A stretch of DNA of 64,000 bases from Lentisphaeria bacterium (GTDB lineage: Bacteria; Verrucomicrobiota; Lentisphaeria; Victivallales; Victivallaceae). Within the stretch, counting starts at the first letter, position 1. Every line of letters starts with the position of its first letter. The stretch is from assembly GCA_900768505.1 (NCBI GenBank), contig CAAGED010000054.1, forward strand, positions 1 to 64,000. The letters are read 5' to 3'. The notes under the pieces were generated by a model. That model did no database searches. It was not told where the DNA came from and worked only from the letters and a program-made list of their open reading frames with translations. Positions 24,916 through 34,257 of the stretch are shown here, in pieces. The translations under genes and the position numbers were made by a program.

Positions 24916-25935
24916 TCAACGGCCGTATTGCTCCGTAAACGCCCGCTGCAATTCCCCGAAAGTAATCGGCGACGTGCCGATTTTTCCCACGACCACCCCC
25001 GCCGCGGTATTGGCCAAAATCGCCGCCTCAGTCGGGGTGGCGCCGGAACACATTGCCAGGGTGAATGTGGCAATTACCGTATCGCCCGCTCCCGATACGT
25101 CAAACACCTCCCGGGCGGAAGTCGGAATAATAATTGGCTTTTCAACGCTTCGATCGTACAACGCCATCCCCTGAGCGGAGAGGGAAATTAATAAATACTG
25201 CAAATCCCACTGCTCCAGAATTTTTCCCGCCACCTCGTGCAGCTGCTGATCATCCGCCGGTGAGCCATCGAATTCCTGATCCGACATATCTGCCAATTTG
25301 AACGCCTCCACCCGGTTTGGCTTCATTACCCCCAAACCCTTGACCGGCAGCAAATTACCCGGCTTGGGATCCAGCGCGGTAAAAATATTTTTGGATTTGA
25401 CAGCCTGCAAAACCCGTTCAATCAATGCTTCACTCAGCACCCCTTTGCCATAATCCTCAAAAATAATTCCATCCACGGCACCGGCATTGACTAAATCAAT
25501 CAAATCATCTGCCATCATTCGGGCGCACTGCACGTCAATTCGGCCGACATCCTCATAATCCACCCGCAGCAACTGCTGCGCGCCGGCGATAATCCGTTGT
25601 TTTTGAGTCGTACGGCGTTTTTTGTCAACCTGAATCCGGTTGCAGTTAATTCCACTTCTGGCAAACTCCTCGCAAACCAAACGCCCGTCGGCATCATCGC
25701 CGATAACTCCCAGTGCAATGGTTTTGCCGCCTAATGCAACTAAATTGCGCATAACATTGGCGGCACCCCCCAGACAGTGTGTACGCCTCCCGACCTCCAA
25801 TACCGGAACCGGCGCCTCCGGGCTGATTCGATTGGTCCGGCCGAAAATGTAGACATCCAACATCAAATCACCAATAACCGCAATTCGTTTTTCCGGGAAG
25901 TTCCGGGCAATCTCCTGAAAACGCTTATAATCCAT
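24916..25935 (-). CDS. rfaE1: D-glycero-beta-D-manno-heptose-7-phosphate kinase (RfaE1/HldA)
   Basis: This enzyme phosphorylates heptose 7-phosphate at C1 with ATP, on the route to ADP-heptose for the LPS core. The 339-residue protein is a PfkB/ribokinase-fold enzyme: GDLMLDVYIFGRTNRISPEAPVPVL, LGGAANVMRNLVALGG, EDYGKGVL, LDPKPGN, PNRVEAF and the catalytic VSGAGDTVIATF. It is the kinase domain only; the adenylyltransferase (RfaE2) domain of bifunctional HldE is missing and must be encoded elsewhere. The ATG at 25935 follows GAGAG and overlaps the upstream gene's stop by 11 bases; the GTG at 25947 is less likely. Confidence 0.93.
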   Translation of the reverse strand: MDYKRFQEIARNFPEKRIAVIGDLMLDVYIFGRTNRISPEAPVPVLEVGRRTHCLGGAANVMRNLVALGGKTIALGVIGDDADGRLVCEEFARSGINCNRIQVDKKRRTTQKQRIIAGAQQLLRVDYEDVGRIDVQCARMMADDLIDLVNAGAVDGIIFEDYGKGVLSEALIERVLQAVKSKNIFTALDPKPGNLLPVKGLGVMKPNRVEAFKLADMSDQEFDGSPADDQQLHEVAGKILEQWDLQYLLISLSAQGMALYDRSVEKPIIIPTSAREVFDVSGAGDTVIATFTLAMCSGATPTEAAILANTAAGVVVGKIGTSPITFGELQRAFTEQYGR

Positions 25936-26401
25936 AACTACTCTCACGGGGCATAAATTTTTTATTCAATAAGCTTATATAATCTTCGCGTTCCAATCCC
26001 AGTTCCTCGCTGTAAGAATGGTTTGCGCGAATATTGTCGATAATCGGATTTATCTTATCCAGGGTCTGACGTATTTCATCCACCTGCCCGGAGGTTAACT
26101 CCACCCGGTAATTTCGCATGTAAATCGCCATAATGTTCAGCACATCCAGCACCAGGCGCAATTCGCCCTGAGAAATTTTGCTGATTTTGCCTGGAGAATT
26201 GCATTTGTTGCGCATTGCATCAAATAATTCAATGGTCTGCTGTTTTTTGATTTGCGAAGCCCAAACATTGTCCTGCTCCAAATGCATTGGTATCGCCACC
26301 GCCATCACCACCTCAATTACGACTATAAAAATAAACAGCACTACCGCCGAATGGGCGACATAATCCCGTTTAAAATTGGCTGAAAATTTCTTTTCTTTCA
26401 C
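25925..26401 (-). CDS. Small single-pass membrane protein of unknown function
   Basis: This 158-residue protein has a basic cytoplasmic start (KEKKFSANFKRDYVAH), one membrane helix (VVLFIFIVVIEVVMAVAI, about 20-38) and a soluble mainly helical domain (LRLVLDVLNIMAIYMRNYRVEL, VDEIRQTLDKINPIIDNIRAN). No family recognised. It starts at GTG with an AGGA site. It is tightly packed between the DciA-like gene (18 bases) and rfaE1 (11-base overlap), so it is co-translated with an LPS gene. Confidence 0.75.
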   Translation of the reverse strand: MKEKKFSANFKRDYVAHSAVVLFIFIVVIEVVMAVAIPMHLEQDNVWASQIKKQQTIELFDAMRNKCNSPGKISKISQGELRLVLDVLNIMAIYMRNYRVELTSGQVDEIRQTLDKINPIIDNIRANHSYSEELGLEREDYISLLNKKFMPRESSYGL

Positions 26402-26419
26402 TTTTTTTCCTGCTAAAAA

Positions 26420-26884
26420 TTAATTTTTACTCCACTTGGATTTTGTCCGCGCGGCGGAATTCCCGCTCTCCGCCCGCCGGTCGCCTCCCGATGCCCGAAA
26501 ATACAAATCACGGCAATGTTCTTCCCCGGTAATCTGCTGAATCCGCTTCAGAAGCAGACTCTTCAACGGCATTGCCATTTCACGCAAATATATCGGATGA
26601 AAAACTTCCACCTCCGCACAACCATCCTTCACCCCCACAAAACGGGAAACCGCCGCCAATTGTTTGCCGGCAATTTGCTCCCACTCCGCCGCCACATGCA
26701 TATTAACGTAGCAATTCCGGGAGTGCAGTTTATTCAAAATCCGATCGGCCACATCGCCGATTTTATCAATTTTTTCATGGTGAAACATCATTTCGCTGGC
26801 GGCACGGCGCGAACCGTACCAACCGGATAACAAATCTTTCACCATTCGGCTTTCCAGCTCTTTATCCCATTTGCTCTTCTGCAT
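26420..26884 (-). CDS. DUF721/DciA-like protein
   Basis: This 154-residue protein matches the pattern of the DUF721/DciA family: an N-terminal helical part, then LNKLHSRNCYVNMHVAAEWEQIAGKQLAAVSRFVGVKDGC (family core W..IAG..LA....P...), AEVEVFHPIYLREMAMPLKSLLLKRIQ. DciA proteins are the ancestral loaders of the replicative DnaB helicase in bacteria without DnaC. The ATG at 26884 is preferred to the GTG at 26890. It precedes the small membrane protein and rfaE1 genes. The C-terminal extension is basic (RTKSKWSKN). Confidence 0.75.
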   Translation of the reverse strand: MQKSKWDKELESRMVKDLLSGWYGSRRAASEMMFHHEKIDKIGDVADRILNKLHSRNCYVNMHVAAEWEQIAGKQLAAVSRFVGVKDGCAEVEVFHPIYLREMAMPLKSLLLKRIQQITGEEHCRDLYFRASGGDRRAESGNSAARTKSKWSKN

Positions 26885-26982
26885 TGGCACACCTCACTGT
26901 CCGCCTTTTTCTTTAAATTTACATACAATCCGTCAATCCGCCGTCATTTTACCGTCAATCCAAATGCACAACTGCGGGACGG

Positions 26983-27360
26983 TTAAAACTTAATCCCCAT
27001 AAAGGCAAATGGCAGCAATACCGCCTTGAATGCAAATTTAAACGGCGCCACTCCGCCCTGAACCATATTCTTCACCCCGGAGCCGAAACCGCCGAACGGC
27101 AACCCCACAGTTGCCTGAACTACGCCCCAAGGCAATAAAAATATTTCAAACACATCCTTGCCCATACTGACCATATGTCTGCCGCCGGAGGACAATCCCT
27201 TAACCATATATGGGTGCATTTCCTTGAACGCTTTGGTGGCAACCGGCGCCAATGTTGATGCAATCACCGGATCAAACGCCTGCGCCTCCTGTTGACGCGG
27301 TGACAAAATCACTCCAAAAAATATCAATACTGCACTGGATATTATCAACAAGATTCGCAT
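26983..27360 (-). CDS. Exported protein, tandem paralogue 2
   Basis: This 125-residue protein has a signal peptide (MRILLIISSAVLIFFGVIL, probable end at QEAQA) and a mature domain with KEMHPYMVKGLSSGGRHMVS, MGKDVFEIFLLPWGVVQATV, GLPFGGFGSGVKNMV, and a hydrophobic end APFKFAFKAVLLPFAFMGIKF (here 'APFKF' to 'MGIKF'). It is a paralogue of the gene at 27583, of identical length. The shared core (AQAFDPV, HM.SMGKD.FE.FLLPWG, QATVGLPFGG) points to a conserved fold, perhaps a small periplasmic or outer-membrane-associated protein. Function unknown. Confidence 0.75.
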   Translation of the reverse strand: MRILLIISSAVLIFFGVILSPRQQEAQAFDPVIASTLAPVATKAFKEMHPYMVKGLSSGGRHMVSMGKDVFEIFLLPWGVVQATVGLPFGGFGSGVKNMVQGGVAPFKFAFKAVLLPFAFMGIKF

Positions 27361-27582
27361 TAATTATACTCCAATTATCCTTCAGTTAGTACGGTTTTTC
27401 AGCATATCAAACCATAAGCGGCTTGATTTGCCGTTATGACTTTTCATTATGCAAAAATGAATAAGTTCAACTCCGTAAAATTTTTTCCCATGCCGGTTAA
27501 AAATTTCTCGACTGCAAAACCTCTCTTCATAATATACCAGCAATTTCGACACTGAAAACGGTTGATTTTTCATCGGGAGCCG

Positions 27583-27960
27583 CTAAACGCTGACTCCCAT
27601 AAACGCAATGGGCAGCAGAACCGCCTTTATTCCCAACTTAAACGGTGCTACAAAACCACGCACCACATTTTTTATTCCTGGCCCCAGACCGCCGAACGGC
27701 AACCCCACCGTTGCCTGAAGTGCTCCCCACGGCAGCAGAAAAAGTTCAAACATATCCTTGCCCATACTGATCATATGCCGGGTACCGGTTCGCAGTCCCT
27801 CCATCACATACGGCCGCATCGCCGCCGCCACTTTAAGCGCCACCGGGGTCAAAATTGCAATGGTCACCGGATCAAAAGCCTGCGCCTCGCTTTGCCGCGA
27901 CGGCAGCGCCGCTCCGAAAAACAACAACAATATACAACAACCAATCAGCAGAAAACGCAT
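27583..27960 (-). CDS. Exported protein, tandem paralogue 1
   Basis: This 125-residue protein has a signal peptide (MRFLLIGCCILLLFFGAAL, likely cleavage after SEAQA) and the same mature pattern as its neighbour: AFDPVTIAILTPVALKVAAA, MRPYVMEGLRTGTRHMISMG, KDMFELFLLPWGALQATVG, LPFGGLGPGIKNVV, VAPFKLGIKAVLLPIAFMG. The start at 27960 gives the signal peptide aligned with the paralogue; the longer reading to 28113 overlaps the amidohydrolase gene and is not supported. The 222 bases between the paralogues hold no good gene. Function unknown. Confidence 0.75.
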   Translation of the reverse strand: MRFLLIGCCILLLFFGAALPSRQSEAQAFDPVTIAILTPVALKVAAAMRPYVMEGLRTGTRHMISMGKDMFELFLLPWGALQATVGLPFGGLGPGIKNVVRGFVAPFKLGIKAVLLPIAFMGVSV

Positions 27961-28010
27961 TTTTTTAAATACTCCGCAACGTTGGTGATGCGTATAATTT
28001 CCATCGGTTT

Positions 28011-28793
28011 TTATTTGTACAAGCGTCGGAAATTGCCCGCCAGAACCGCCTTCAATTCCGCATCGGTTAAATCTTCCATCAGAACTCCCTGCAACATCAT
28101 GCCGCAACTGCAAATCGGGAAATCACTGCCGAACAGGAAACGCTCCTTGCCCACCAAATCAATACCGTGCCGCAACATTCCCCAACGGTACAATCCATTG
28201 CCGGACAAATCCAAATGCACCGTCTCATACTTTTTCATCAATTCCAATCTGGCATCATAAACACCAAAATCATCCGGATGCGCCATTACCAGTTTCAATT
28301 TGGGAAAACGCTCCATCAGCAAATGCAAATCGGCAATATCCGCCTGGTGGATGTTCACCGGCAAATCCAGCTGCACCGCCAAATCGTAAATCGGGTTGAA
28401 ACGCTCGTCGGAATATTTCTCACAATCGCTTACGTAACAAACCAATTCGCCAATATAATTGACCTTATGCTCGAAGTGCATCCGTTCAATTTCCCGGCAG
28501 GACTCCTCGGCAAAGCCGGCGTTTACCGAAATACCCGGATAATAAAAGTCTGGATACTGAGCTTGGAATTTCAGCGCATCGTCGTTAAATTTACGGATTT
28601 CCGCAAAATCAGTGATGTGTGCCGAACGGACAACCGATCCGCAGGCATGGTCAATATGACAGCGTTTCATCTCAGCAACCAATTCCGCTCCGGTCGCCGG
28701 GTGGCGGTAGAGTGCAATGTTATTCTCCGAATCAACAAACGGGTGAATATGGGCGTCAATCACTTCATATTCATTATCTTTAAAGGTTATCAT
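28011..28793 (-). CDS. Amidohydrolase-2-like metal-dependent hydrolase
   Basis: This 260-residue TIM-barrel hydrolase has the metal-binding start VIDAHIHPF, a central LPVNIHQADI with His, LVMAHPDDF with His and the C-terminal FLFGSDFPIC with Asp, in the order of the amidohydrolase-2 family (PF04909: decarboxylases and lactonases). The substrate is unknown. The four ligand positions appear intact, so it should be active. It lies between coaX and the tandem exported proteins. Confidence 0.8.
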   Translation of the reverse strand: MITFKDNEYEVIDAHIHPFVDSENNIALYRHPATGAELVAEMKRCHIDHACGSVVRSAHITDFAEIRKFNDDALKFQAQYPDFYYPGISVNAGFAEESCREIERMHFEHKVNYIGELVCYVSDCEKYSDERFNPIYDLAVQLDLPVNIHQADIADLHLLMERFPKLKLVMAHPDDFGVYDARLELMKKYETVHLDLSGNGLYRWGMLRHGIDLVGKERFLFGSDFPICSCGMMLQGVLMEDLTDAELKAVLAGNFRRLYK

Positions 28794-28925
28794 TTTTTTC
28801 CATCTTTTTTTTACAATATGCCAGCTCCAGCAACTGACTGCTTGTCCGCATAAAAGCGATCTCTTCTAATATAACGAAACAAATGCCGCTTATCAAGCCG
28901 TTTCTTCAAAAAAAATCATCCATTC

Positions 28926-29627
28926 TCACCATTCGGCGGCATATATTACGCCCCGCAGGGTGAAATCTTCTCCGCCATCGCGCAATTCCGGCAGTTGACG
29001 CATAAAGAAATCCCGGTCACCGCCCACTGCAAATATATTTTTTTCATTTCCGGAAAATTCGGCGTTCTCCCGCAGGCGACATATCAGCTCCTTCACCAAT
29101 CCGACTGCCCCGCCGTCAATTCCCAACCGCATGGCCGCAACCGTATTATTGCCTGTTGACGGAATATCTCCAGCCAAATCCACAATTGGCAACTGCCCGG
29201 TATAATTGTGCAACGCCCGACGCATCAACATCCGCCCCGGTGCAATTATGCCGCCGATAAATTCACCATCCGCATTCACCGCCTCCGCTGTAACGGCAGT
29301 GCCGAAATCAAACACCATCGCCGGTGCTCCGCAAAAATCGCGCAGCGTAAGGGCATTGGCAATTCGATCGGCTCCCACCGTAGTCGGATCAACATTATGA
29401 AAACGCAAATCTGCACAATGCTGCCAATCCAACCAGAATATTTTCTTGACACCAGTTAACCGCCGACGGATTTGCGGCACCACGCAGGCAGCGGCAATTT
29501 GTTCCGCCCCGGTCAGCAGTTCCGAGGTTAAATCTCCGGTGGCAATTGTTTTTATCCGCTGGATTGCGTTTCCGCTACAGAAGGCGATTTGAGTATGAGT
29601 GTTACCGATATTAAGGGCAAGATTCAT
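28926..29627 (-). CDS. coaX: Type III pantothenate kinase
   Basis: CoaX phosphorylates pantothenate with ATP, the first step of coenzyme A synthesis. The 233-residue protein has ALNIGNTHTQIAFC (phosphate-binding P-loop-like motif), TTVGADRIANAL (the GADR motif for pantothenate), MVFDFGTAVTAEAV (acidic catalytic motif) and FIGGIIAPGRMLMRRALHNYTGQLP. All motifs fit. It overlaps the manC stop by four bases (ATGA), showing translational coupling. CoaB is in the same window, 11 kb away. Confidence 0.94.
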   Translation of the reverse strand: MNLALNIGNTHTQIAFCSGNAIQRIKTIATGDLTSELLTGAEQIAAACVVPQIRRRLTGVKKIFWLDWQHCADLRFHNVDPTTVGADRIANALTLRDFCGAPAMVFDFGTAVTAEAVNADGEFIGGIIAPGRMLMRRALHNYTGQLPIVDLAGDIPSTGNNTVAAMRLGIDGGAVGLVKELICRLRENAEFSGNEKNIFAVGGDRDFFMRQLPELRDGGEDFTLRGVIYAAEW

Positions 29628-30718
29628 AAAAACTTCTGATTTTTTTCGTTGTTTTTTAATTGTTTCACAATATCGCGCACCTTCTGATCCGAACTAAGCG
29701 GTGCCGCCAAAGTGGCGTTTCCGGCATGAATCAACATCATCGAATTCAGATCAATTCCAGCAAGCAAGTGTTCTGGATCATCGTTGTAAATCACGCAATT
29801 ATGCACGCTTTCTCCTACAAAGTTACCTCGAACCGCATTGTTGTCGGCATCCTTGCCAAAATGGCTGCCTAACGCACTCCAGCTGCCAATGTCATCCCAG
29901 GAAAAATTCCCGGCCGCCACCATAAACGATCCGACCTTCTCCATAATCGCATAATCAATGGAAATTGATTTGGCAGCAGGATATTTTTCATTCATGAATT
30001 GCTCCATCCGCCCTTCGCCATCCGCCCCGGCCGCCATATCGGCCAACTCGGAAAGTTCAGCGGCATATTTTTTTAACGCCGCCATCAACGTCCCCGTCCG
30101 CCAAATAAACATACCGCCGTTCCAAAAATAATTGCCGGCCGCCACAAACTCCTGCGCCAGCGGCAATGCCGGTTTCTCCACAAAACTTTCACCATGCAGA
30201 ATTTCCGGATTTTCCGTGGCGGAACCGCATTTGATGTATCCGTAGGCCGTACTGGGGAATGTTGGTTTTATCCCGATGGTGTAGAGAAAATCCGGATGAT
30301 TATCCAATGAACGGATAATATTTTCCAGTGTGACAATGAAATCCTCCACCGGTTCAATCAAATGATCCGACGGCATTACCAGCATGACGGCATCTGGTGC
30401 GAAATTGGTTCGGTTATTGATTACTCCGCAGGCTGCCGCCAAGCATGGAGCCGTATTGCGACCCACGCTTTCGCCAATAATGTTCTCCGCCGGAAGCTCC
30501 GGCAGCAGCGACTGAATCGACGGAACTAATTTCGCGCCAGTCATAACAATAATATTTTCCGGCGGAATTAAATGAGTCAATCGGGCCATGGTCTCTTCAA
30601 TCATGGTGACCGAACTTACTAAATTAAGCAATTGCTTCGGCTTATCTCTTCGACTGCCCGGCCAGAAACGCTCTCCCTGACCACCGGCCATAATCACCGC
30701 AAAAATATTTTTATTCAT
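29624..30718 (-). CDS. manC: Mannose-1-phosphate guanylyltransferase
   Basis: This enzyme makes GDP-mannose from mannose 1-phosphate and GTP for surface polysaccharides. The 364-residue protein has the nucleotidyltransferase start VIMAGGQGERFWPGSRRDKPKQLL, the GRNTAPCLAAAC segment, LVMPSDHLI, SFVEKP, NYFWNGGMFIWR and SIDYAIMEKV followed by FSWDDIGSW. It is monofunctional: the C-terminal phosphomannose isomerase domain seen in some enzymes is absent. The ATG at 30718 has a GGGAAAG site; the extension to 30802 is not supported. An unusual upstream region contains a 10-base C run, nested inverted repeats and a candidate promoter. Confidence 0.94.
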   Translation of the reverse strand: MNKNIFAVIMAGGQGERFWPGSRRDKPKQLLNLVSSVTMIEETMARLTHLIPPENIIVMTGAKLVPSIQSLLPELPAENIIGESVGRNTAPCLAAACGVINNRTNFAPDAVMLVMPSDHLIEPVEDFIVTLENIIRSLDNHPDFLYTIGIKPTFPSTAYGYIKCGSATENPEILHGESFVEKPALPLAQEFVAAGNYFWNGGMFIWRTGTLMAALKKYAAELSELADMAAGADGEGRMEQFMNEKYPAAKSISIDYAIMEKVGSFMVAAGNFSWDDIGSWSALGSHFGKDADNNAVRGNFVGESVHNCVIYNDDPEHLLAGIDLNSMMLIHAGNATLAAPLSSDQKVRDIVKQLKNNEKNQKFL

Positions 30719-31238
30719 ATTCTTTCCCAATCCGATTTGACGGATTTTTTTTAATCCGGTGCCGGAAACAATTATTTTTTCCTCAACCGCCGGATACACC
30801 ATGCTTTATGAATTGTTGCTTTCATCAGCGCCATTACCCCGGAAAAACGTCAGGCGACGGCCGTTTTTTCAGTACAGCGGAGACTTTTTAAAATTCAATA
30901 ATTTTTTTGTCTCCGCAGGCAAGAACCCCCCCCCCGTCGCCTGTATAAGCCGACTTGTGTCGTGTCAATTAGGAATTTGCCGAAAAAATTGCACATAATT
31001 TGGGCTTAGGGTTGGTGTTTTTTTCGAGCCGCCGATATTAAGGTATCGACGGGAATAAACAATCGCCAAGATAAGACTAAAGATTGCAAGTACTTAGCGG
31101 CAAATATTTAAAAACATCTTTTATGGGGTCGCTATGTCGTCCGATGCCGGCATCGCCATCATTCGCAAAAAGTTAAAATTTGAATTTTATATATTGATTG
31201 TTTTTGCGCATAATTATCGTTGACACGACACCTGGGAA
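30719..31238. promoter_or_regulatory. Non-coding region upstream of manC with nested inverted repeats
   Basis: No gene is supported here. On the minus strand TTGACA (30968-30963) and TATACA (30947-30942), 15 bases apart, resemble a promoter for manC. Immediately downstream lies a run of ten G (C at 30926-30935 on the plus strand). Nested inverted repeats follow: CAGGCGACGG (30851-30860) with CCGTCGCCTG (30934-30943), and inside it GCGGAGAC (30877-30884) with GTCTCCGC (30909-30916). Confidence 0.5.
30957..31231. repeat. 12-base inverted repeats flanking a 251-base segment
   Basis: GTGTCGTGTCAA (30957-30968) and TTGACACGACAC (31220-31231) are perfect inverted repeats. The segment between holds smaller palindromes (GATGCCGGCATC, and CGATA/TATCG) and no gene. 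It could be the ends of a small non-autonomous element or a regulator binding site pair; no target-site duplication is visible at the ends. Confidence 0.4.
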
Positions 31239-32510
31239 TTAACCGCCGGAAAGTTTACTCATAATTGTCGTCAGCGGCAGGAACAGCGATACTACAATTG
31301 TACCGACCACTACCGCCAAACCGACAATCATCAAAGGCTCAATCATACTGGTCAGAGCACTTACCGCGTTATCGACCTCTTCCTCGTAGGTGTCGGCCAC
31401 TTTTTCCAGCAAATCCGGCAACTTACCGGTCTCTTCACCTACTTCAATCATACTTATAACCATCTGCGGGAAAATTCCGCTGGAACTAAGTGGAATGGCA
31501 ATACCTTCACCCTCTTTTACCGCATCGTGCACCTTTTGAATTGCTGAAGCTACTAATTCATTACCGCTGGTCTCTTTTACGATATTCAATGCGTTCAGAA
31601 CCGGCACGCCGGATGACATCAATGTCCCCAGTGTACGGGCAAAACGGGATATCGCCGTCTTGGAGACAATCGGCCCGAACAACGGCATATTGTAAGTGGC
31701 GTAATCGATGTAATACTTGCCGGTTTTAGTACGCTTGGCCGCCACAAACAGCACAATTACAACCAAAATACCTATCAGAACCTTGTACCACTCCTGCATC
31801 AATGTATCACTGATACCCATTACGAACAACGTCAACGCCGGCAACGGGTCGCCCTCCAGAAGTTCGGTGAAAATCTGCTTAAAGGTAGGCACAATGAAAA
31901 TCATCAAACCGACTACAACGCAGATGGCAATAAACAGAACAATACAAGGATAAACCATCGCCGATTTGATTTTGCCGGAAATCTTAGCCGCCTTTTCCAT
32001 AAACAGCGCCAAGCGGTCCAAAATCGCCTCCATGGCACCAGCCGCTTCACCGGCTCGTATCATATTAAGATATAATTTATTGAATGTTGCAGGCTGCAGA
32101 GACAAGGCCTCAGAAAATGTGGTTCCGCCCTCAATAGAGTCGGCAATTTCACCCAAAATACGTTTAACCACCGGATTTTTAGCCTGACGCTCCAGCGTGC
32201 GCAATGAACGAATCAACGGCAAACCGGCATCCAGCAAAATTGCCAGCTGACGCGTGATAATGGTCAAATCTTTTCGTTTGATAACTGCCGCGCCAATGGT
32301 GATATTACCCATACCGCCATTTTTCTTCTTCTTCTTCTTTTTCGCTCCGCTTGCCGCCGCTTTTACAGCCGCATTCACCGGCTTGACCATGGTGGGAAAG
32401 AGACCGCGCTTTTTCAGCTCGGCTACTACCATCGCTTCATCGTCAGCCTCAATTTTCCCTTTGTGCTCCTTGCCGGAGGACTCCATGGCGGTAAATTGAA
32501 ATTGTGGCAT
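31239..32510 (-). CDS. pilC: Type IV pilus/type II secretion inner-membrane platform protein (PilC/GspF)
   Basis: This 423-residue protein forms the membrane platform on which the assembly ATPase acts. It has an N-terminal cytoplasmic domain (MPQFQFTAMESSGKEHKG start, F..LKKRGLFP), a basic Lys-rich linker (KKKKKKN), then two GspF/PilC domains of four-helix bundles with hydrophobic segments at about 200-250, 250-275 and the C-terminal end (VGLAVVVGTIVVSLFLPL). Family motifs GLPLIRSLRTLERQAKNP and GVPVLNALNIVKETSGN are present. The ATG at 32510 has an AGGTGA site. It is the last gene of the pilB-pilB-pilT-pilC series. Confidence 0.95.
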   Translation of the reverse strand: MPQFQFTAMESSGKEHKGKIEADDEAMVVAELKKRGLFPTMVKPVNAAVKAAASGAKKKKKKKNGGMGNITIGAAVIKRKDLTIITRQLAILLDAGLPLIRSLRTLERQAKNPVVKRILGEIADSIEGGTTFSEALSLQPATFNKLYLNMIRAGEAAGAMEAILDRLALFMEKAAKISGKIKSAMVYPCIVLFIAICVVVGLMIFIVPTFKQIFTELLEGDPLPALTLFVMGISDTLMQEWYKVLIGILVVIVLFVAAKRTKTGKYYIDYATYNMPLFGPIVSKTAISRFARTLGTLMSSGVPVLNALNIVKETSGNELVASAIQKVHDAVKEGEGIAIPLSSSGIFPQMVISMIEVGEETGKLPDLLEKVADTYEEEVDNAVSALTSMIEPLMIVGLAVVVGTIVVSLFLPLTTIMSKLSGG

Positions 32511-32895
32511 TTTTTCACCTGTCCTTGTGTAGTTAGTCGCTGCAACCGGGATAGCCTTCCCGGTGCGCTGCCAATCCATCAATTGTACTGAATTTGACGG
32601 ATAATTCTTCTCATTTTCATCAATAACGACTTGTTTTTACCTGTAATCGACAATATCAACCCGTTATTTTTTTAGATAAACGATCTTATTTTAATCATCT
32701 TTTTTGCTGAATTATCAGCGATAAAAAATTTTTCACTTTTCTACCTAATCCGGCTCATCAACTCCGACCTGGCAAAGGGGAAAAATAAGCTTCGGAGACG
32801 AACAAGCGCTCTGCAACGCCAATTACCACATCTCCCACTCAATGACTTCTCCAATTTTGACCAACCTGCCCGGACGACGCAAACTCTTTCTCCCG
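32511..32895. other. Gap between pilT and pilC with no gene
   Basis: The 385 bases are AT-rich with no supported reading frame, no strong terminator and no obvious repeat. GACGC/GCGTC at the pilT stop could form a weak hairpin. Confidence 0.5.
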
Positions 32896-33972
32896 TTAAG
32901 CGTCCTCCTCCATTTCCTTGATTTTGGCCACCAGGGAATCTGGATCATTGGAAATCTGCATCATATCCGAGTAAGAGATGATACCGGATTTATACAATTC
33001 CAGCAAATGTGCATCCAGTGTATTCATGCCGTATTTAGCACCTGTCTGCAGTTCCGAGGTAATTCGGAATGTTTTGCTGTCTCGAATCAATGAGCGAATA
33101 GATGAGGTTGAAACCATGATTTCAAATGCCGCAACCCGCCCCGGTTTGTCAATTCGCGGCAACAGCTGCTGTGCAATAACCGCTTCCAACGAAGCCGCCA
33201 GCTGAGTACGAATTTGCGCCTGCTGAGTAGTCGGAAATACGTCAATAATACGATCCACCGTCTGCGCCGCACTGGCGGTATGCAAGGTGCCGAATACCAA
33301 GTGACCGGTCTCCGCCGCGGTAATCGCCGCCTCAATGGTTTCCAGGTCGCGCAACTCGCCAACCAGAATAATATCCGGGTCCTGACGCAACGCACGACGC
33401 AACGCTTCGGCAAAACTGGTGGTATCGGCGCCTACTTCACGCTGAATGACAATACTCTTTTTATGATTGTGATAAAATTCGATCGGGTCTTCAATGGTGA
33501 TAATATGGCAATCGCGTTCGTTGTTGATCAGATTGATCATTGAGGCCAAGGTGGTTGACTTACCGGAACCCGTCGGGCCGGTAACCAGAATCAAACCACG
33601 GGGCTTCCACAACAAGTTTTTCACCATCGGGGGCAATCCCAATTGTTCCAAGGTCAAAATTTTGTTTGGAATCTGACGCAATACCGTACCCAGAACACCT
33701 TTTTGTTTAAACGCACTCACACGAAAACGCGCCTGATCGCCAAAACCGAAACCGAAGTCGGTGGTACCGCAGGATTGAATTTGCTGGATATTTGCCTCCG
33801 ACGCAATGGATTTAATCAGCCGTTCCGTATCCTGGGGAGTCAGCGGCGGCAAATCCAGCGGCGTCATTCCGCCGTGCAGACGAACCGTCGGCGGAGCGCC
33901 AACTTCAATATGCAAGTCGCTCACTCCTTCGTCCACCACCAACTGCAGCAAATCAGTCATTTCAATATCCAT
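32896..33972 (-). CDS. pilT: Twitching motility ATPase PilT
   Basis: PilT is the hexameric retraction ATPase of type IV pili. The 358-residue protein has the N-terminal PAS-like region [18 protein letters not shown], Walker [15 protein letters not shown], the acidic box IEDPIEFYH, Walker [20 protein letters not shown], the His-box [10 protein letters not shown] and [17 protein letters not shown]. The C-terminal end has the AIRNLIR-like segment [17 protein letters not shown], expected for PilT. GGAAGG precedes the ATG. It lies between the second PilB-like gene and pilC. Confidence 0.96.
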   Translation of the reverse strand: MDIEMTDLLQLVVDEGVSDLHIEVGAPPTVRLHGGMTPLDLPPLTPQDTERLIKSIASEANIQQIQSCGTTDFGFGFGDQARFRVSAFKQKGVLGTVLRQIPNKILTLEQLGLPPMVKNLLWKPRGLILVTGPTGSGKSTTLASMINLINNERDCHIITIEDPIEFYHNHKKSIVIQREVGADTTSFAEALRRALRQDPDIILVGELRDLETIEAAITAAETGHLVFGTLHTASAAQTVDRIIDVFPTTQQAQIRTQLAASLEAVIAQQLLPRIDKPGRVAAFEIMVSTSSIRSLIRDSKTFRITSELQTGAKYGMNTLDAHLLELYKSGIISYSDMMQISNDPDSLVAKIKEMEEDA

Positions 33973-34257
33973 AAAACGCCTTATCCTTCCCGCTTATCAG
34001 TAAACCACAAACCGCCCAACCCAATCCGGGCGGCGAGATTAAAATTTCACTTCAGGTACTTTCGCTCCCGCCTGGTCGAAGTACACAACGAGATAATACA
34101 TTTATTTACTAAATATTGCAAATAAAAAAGTACCCTTTTTAGAAATATTTCGTCTTTTTATTTACAAAACACCACTCTCCACACATCAAGCAATCGGCTT
34201 GCGATTTCAAGACGGCAATTTTCCGCCGGATTAATCAATTATCCCGACATTCGCCCA

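Noticed and set aside
30957..31231. A transposon with terminal inverted repeats
   Set aside because: No transposase and no flanking target duplication; kept only as an unexplained inverted repeat.
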